Assembly: GCF_000150275.1 (NCBI RefSeq)
Contig: NW_002060949.1
Span: 927,836-991,835 of the forward strand
Reading direction: 5' to 3'
DNA length: 64,000 nucleotides
Origin: Trichoplax adhaerens
Taxonomy: Eukaryota; Placozoa; Uniplacotomia; Trichoplacea; Trichoplacidae
How positions within the stretch are numbered: the first letter of the stretch is position 1; each line of letters opens with the position of its first letter. The notes beneath the pieces were generated by a model. That model ran no database searches and was not told the origin of the DNA. It saw only the letters and a program-made list of their open reading frames with translations. A program made the position numbers and the translations under genes. Positions 62,401 to 64,000 of the stretch are shown in pieces.

Positions 62401-63833
62401 CCTCAAGGATAGATCTGCATGTTTCATGCAGATAGGCAGTATATGTTACCGTAATATTTTCTCGTAAGATTTGTATTTTTAACGATTTAAAAATGTTAAT
62501 TATTCCTTTCAAGAGTGCAATATGCATTTCTAGCTATATTTTATGATCGTAAAACAATAATAAGAAAGCTGCATCGACGAAGTAGGCATAAATTTTTCCG
62601 GCTTTAATTTGGTAAAGAATAAAGTTTCACGTCTCTTTTGTATAAGTAAAATACGAAAAATGGAATAGGGAAGTTTAGCGGATCTAAAGTTATTTATTAA
62701 CAAATTGTAGGGAAAAAATTTACTATAGCTACTTAGTTTCAATTGCTAGAGATTTTTATCAAACAAACTGCGACAATAAATCGTGACATTTAGAAAAGAG
62801 TTACTCTATAGGGTTTTGTGAATCGTTCTGTTGTTTTTAATTAAAACTTTGCATGAATAAAATTGATCTTTTGTCTTAATTTTTATTTTTAATTTATATT
62901 AATCAAATTTCTAGTCATATAAATAACTGAAAGATTTGTCAGCAATGTGCAAAATATTAAAAATTACCGGCATTGAAGTTGAGCTATGATGAAATATTTT
63001 GTTTTTGTAGGATTAGAAGCAGCTACACCTATGACATTTGTAAGAGCTGCAAACTCCTTTATCTCACTTTTATGCTTAATTATTAACTAGCTACGCCCAT
63101 AAAAAGTTCGGAAAATGAAGGTGTTGATCTTAATATTTATAACATGTATGTGTTCAAGAAATATATATGGGATTGCCGGTATCGTATGGGATAATAATAT
63201 AATTACAGTGATGTAGTAACAAGGAATAAAGGAAAATTCTTTAAGCAAGGTGAACATCAAGCCATACCTCACTTTGTAGCTTACTACAATGCAAAGGCCT
63301 TGTTTCGTCTGCTTTCGCTATTAAACTCCATGATGTCTTTAAATTGTTCGTATATCCCAGTCGGACATTATAAGATATATTAGATTTTGAATCTAGTCAC
63401 CCAAACAATGAATTTAAGAAAAGGATAAATGTTTAAACGTATTATATTTGACTTTTACTATTTATTGAATTCATGAATGAGAAACTTTCAAGGGTATTAT
63501 ATTGTGCATAGAAATAAACTGCATGAAGTAAATATTATTATAGAAATCAGTAGACAACTAAAACTAAAATATAGTTACCATTTGGGCGCAATTTATCGTA
63601 TTCAACATCTACGTTCATCAATACTAATAGATATTGATTCCATCTTGATATTTGAGGATGTCCATTAGGAATACGAACGGTAAAGACGATCTCATCGGCA
63701 GGAATATTACTTGGAATATTACGGATATCAATTTCTTGGCATTGATCCGGATCGTACCATTGCTTTAATCTTCCTTTATCGTGGGCTTTACACGTCGTTG
63801 CAGTAAATTTATAGGCTTTCGTTGGTGATGGAG
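56469..63833 (-). CDS. WLS: Wntless (WLS/Evi/GPR177), 5' end outside window
   Basis: Eleven exons encode the last 478 or so residues: 63833-63579, 63392-63268, 61725-61579, 61457-61324, 59898-59748, 58726-58629, 58481-58418, 58021-57878, 57332-57188, 56784-56689, 56545-56469. WLS is the multipass carrier that escorts lipid-modified Wnt proteins from the Golgi to the cell surface. Matches in order include [129 protein letters not shown] and [15 protein letters not shown], then a short acidic cytoplasmic tail. The lumenal domain and following helices are kept; the signal-anchor exon lies beyond 64000. The exon 4/5 junction is the least certain, since the chosen acceptor (59899) leaves the helix before VPVEW about six residues short. 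Confidence 0.93.
59251..59478. repeat. Diverged tandem repeat, period 116 bp, two copies
   Basis: AAGGCATACAAGCCTGGCAT at 59251 recurs as AAGGTATACAGGTTTGGCAT at 59367, and similarity continues through the ...CACAAATCACTGA... segment of both units. Located in a WLS intron. Confidence 0.65.
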
Positions 63834-64000
63834 CTAGAATTCGCACAGGCAAAAGAATATCAATGAATAAAATGTTACATCTATTACTGCCCCTTACTAA
63901 GGTAAAGTATCTAATAAGAGCTACTTGATGGGGTAATTAGATGCAGTAGTTTTCACGATAGCCTAGAATATTGCTGGGCTATTTAAGCTAAGCTTTGTTT

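Noticed and set aside
1-64000. tRNA, rRNA or snRNA genes
   Set aside because: No segment with convincing tRNA A/B boxes and cloverleaf pairing, or recognisable rRNA/snRNA cores, was seen by eye; a covariance-model scan would be needed to exclude them.

Overview
The window is AT-rich, intron-rich animal nuclear DNA. Introns are GT-AG (one is GC-AG), many genes have counterparts in vertebrates, and two are characteristic of animals: Wntless, and a RING/B-box/filamin/NHL TRIM protein. The gene content, modest intron lengths, compact layout and an expanded set of secreted pancreatic-type lipases would fit a placozoan (Trichoplax/Hoilungia), but that assignment is inference. Gene models were built by hand from reading frames, splice signals and recalled homologous proteins. 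Every internal exon junction listed keeps the frame.

Left part (1-20 kb), housekeeping genes: ATG10 (+), ASNSD1 (-, 12 exons) and GET3 (+, 9 exons), the last two divergent; a single-exon TRIM-NHL gene (+); and RADX (-, 9 exons, N-terminus uncertain). Three dense clusters of the self-complementary word GTAC/TACAGTAC lie in the 5' flanks of ATG10, of the ASNSD1/GET3 pair and of RADX. No comparable cluster was seen in the right 44 kb.

Middle part (20.9-51.6 kb), a tandem array of five same-strand secreted lipase genes (LIP-1 to LIP-5 here). All keep the Ser-Asp-His triad. LIP-1 and LIP-2 have a lipase domain plus a C-terminal PLAT/LH2 domain over six exons. LIP-3, LIP-4 and LIP-5 have lost PLAT and carry a short tail exon, followed in LIP-3 and LIP-5 by a 13-nt terminal exon whose stop codon lies inside AATAAA. 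LIP-4 shows signs of decay or change: a frameshifted tail, an eroded terminal exon, a very short lid and an unrelated promoter region. A remnant PLAT exon lies just downstream of LIP-2. The array also holds a 552-bp solo LTR with a perfect 5-bp target duplication inserted in a 504-bp tandem duplication, a 5'-truncated inverted relative of that LTR at 53.9-54.3 kb, and a 496-bp element with TGTAGTG/CACTACA ends and a 59-bp internally deleted derivative.

Right part (51.6-64 kb): gene-poor DNA, then WLS/Wntless (-), with eleven 3' exons inside the window and the 5' end beyond base 64000.

The genes do not form one pathway. The left side is basic cell maintenance (autophagy conjugation, tail-anchored protein insertion, replication-fork protection), the array suggests extracellular lipid digestion, and WLS serves Wnt secretion.
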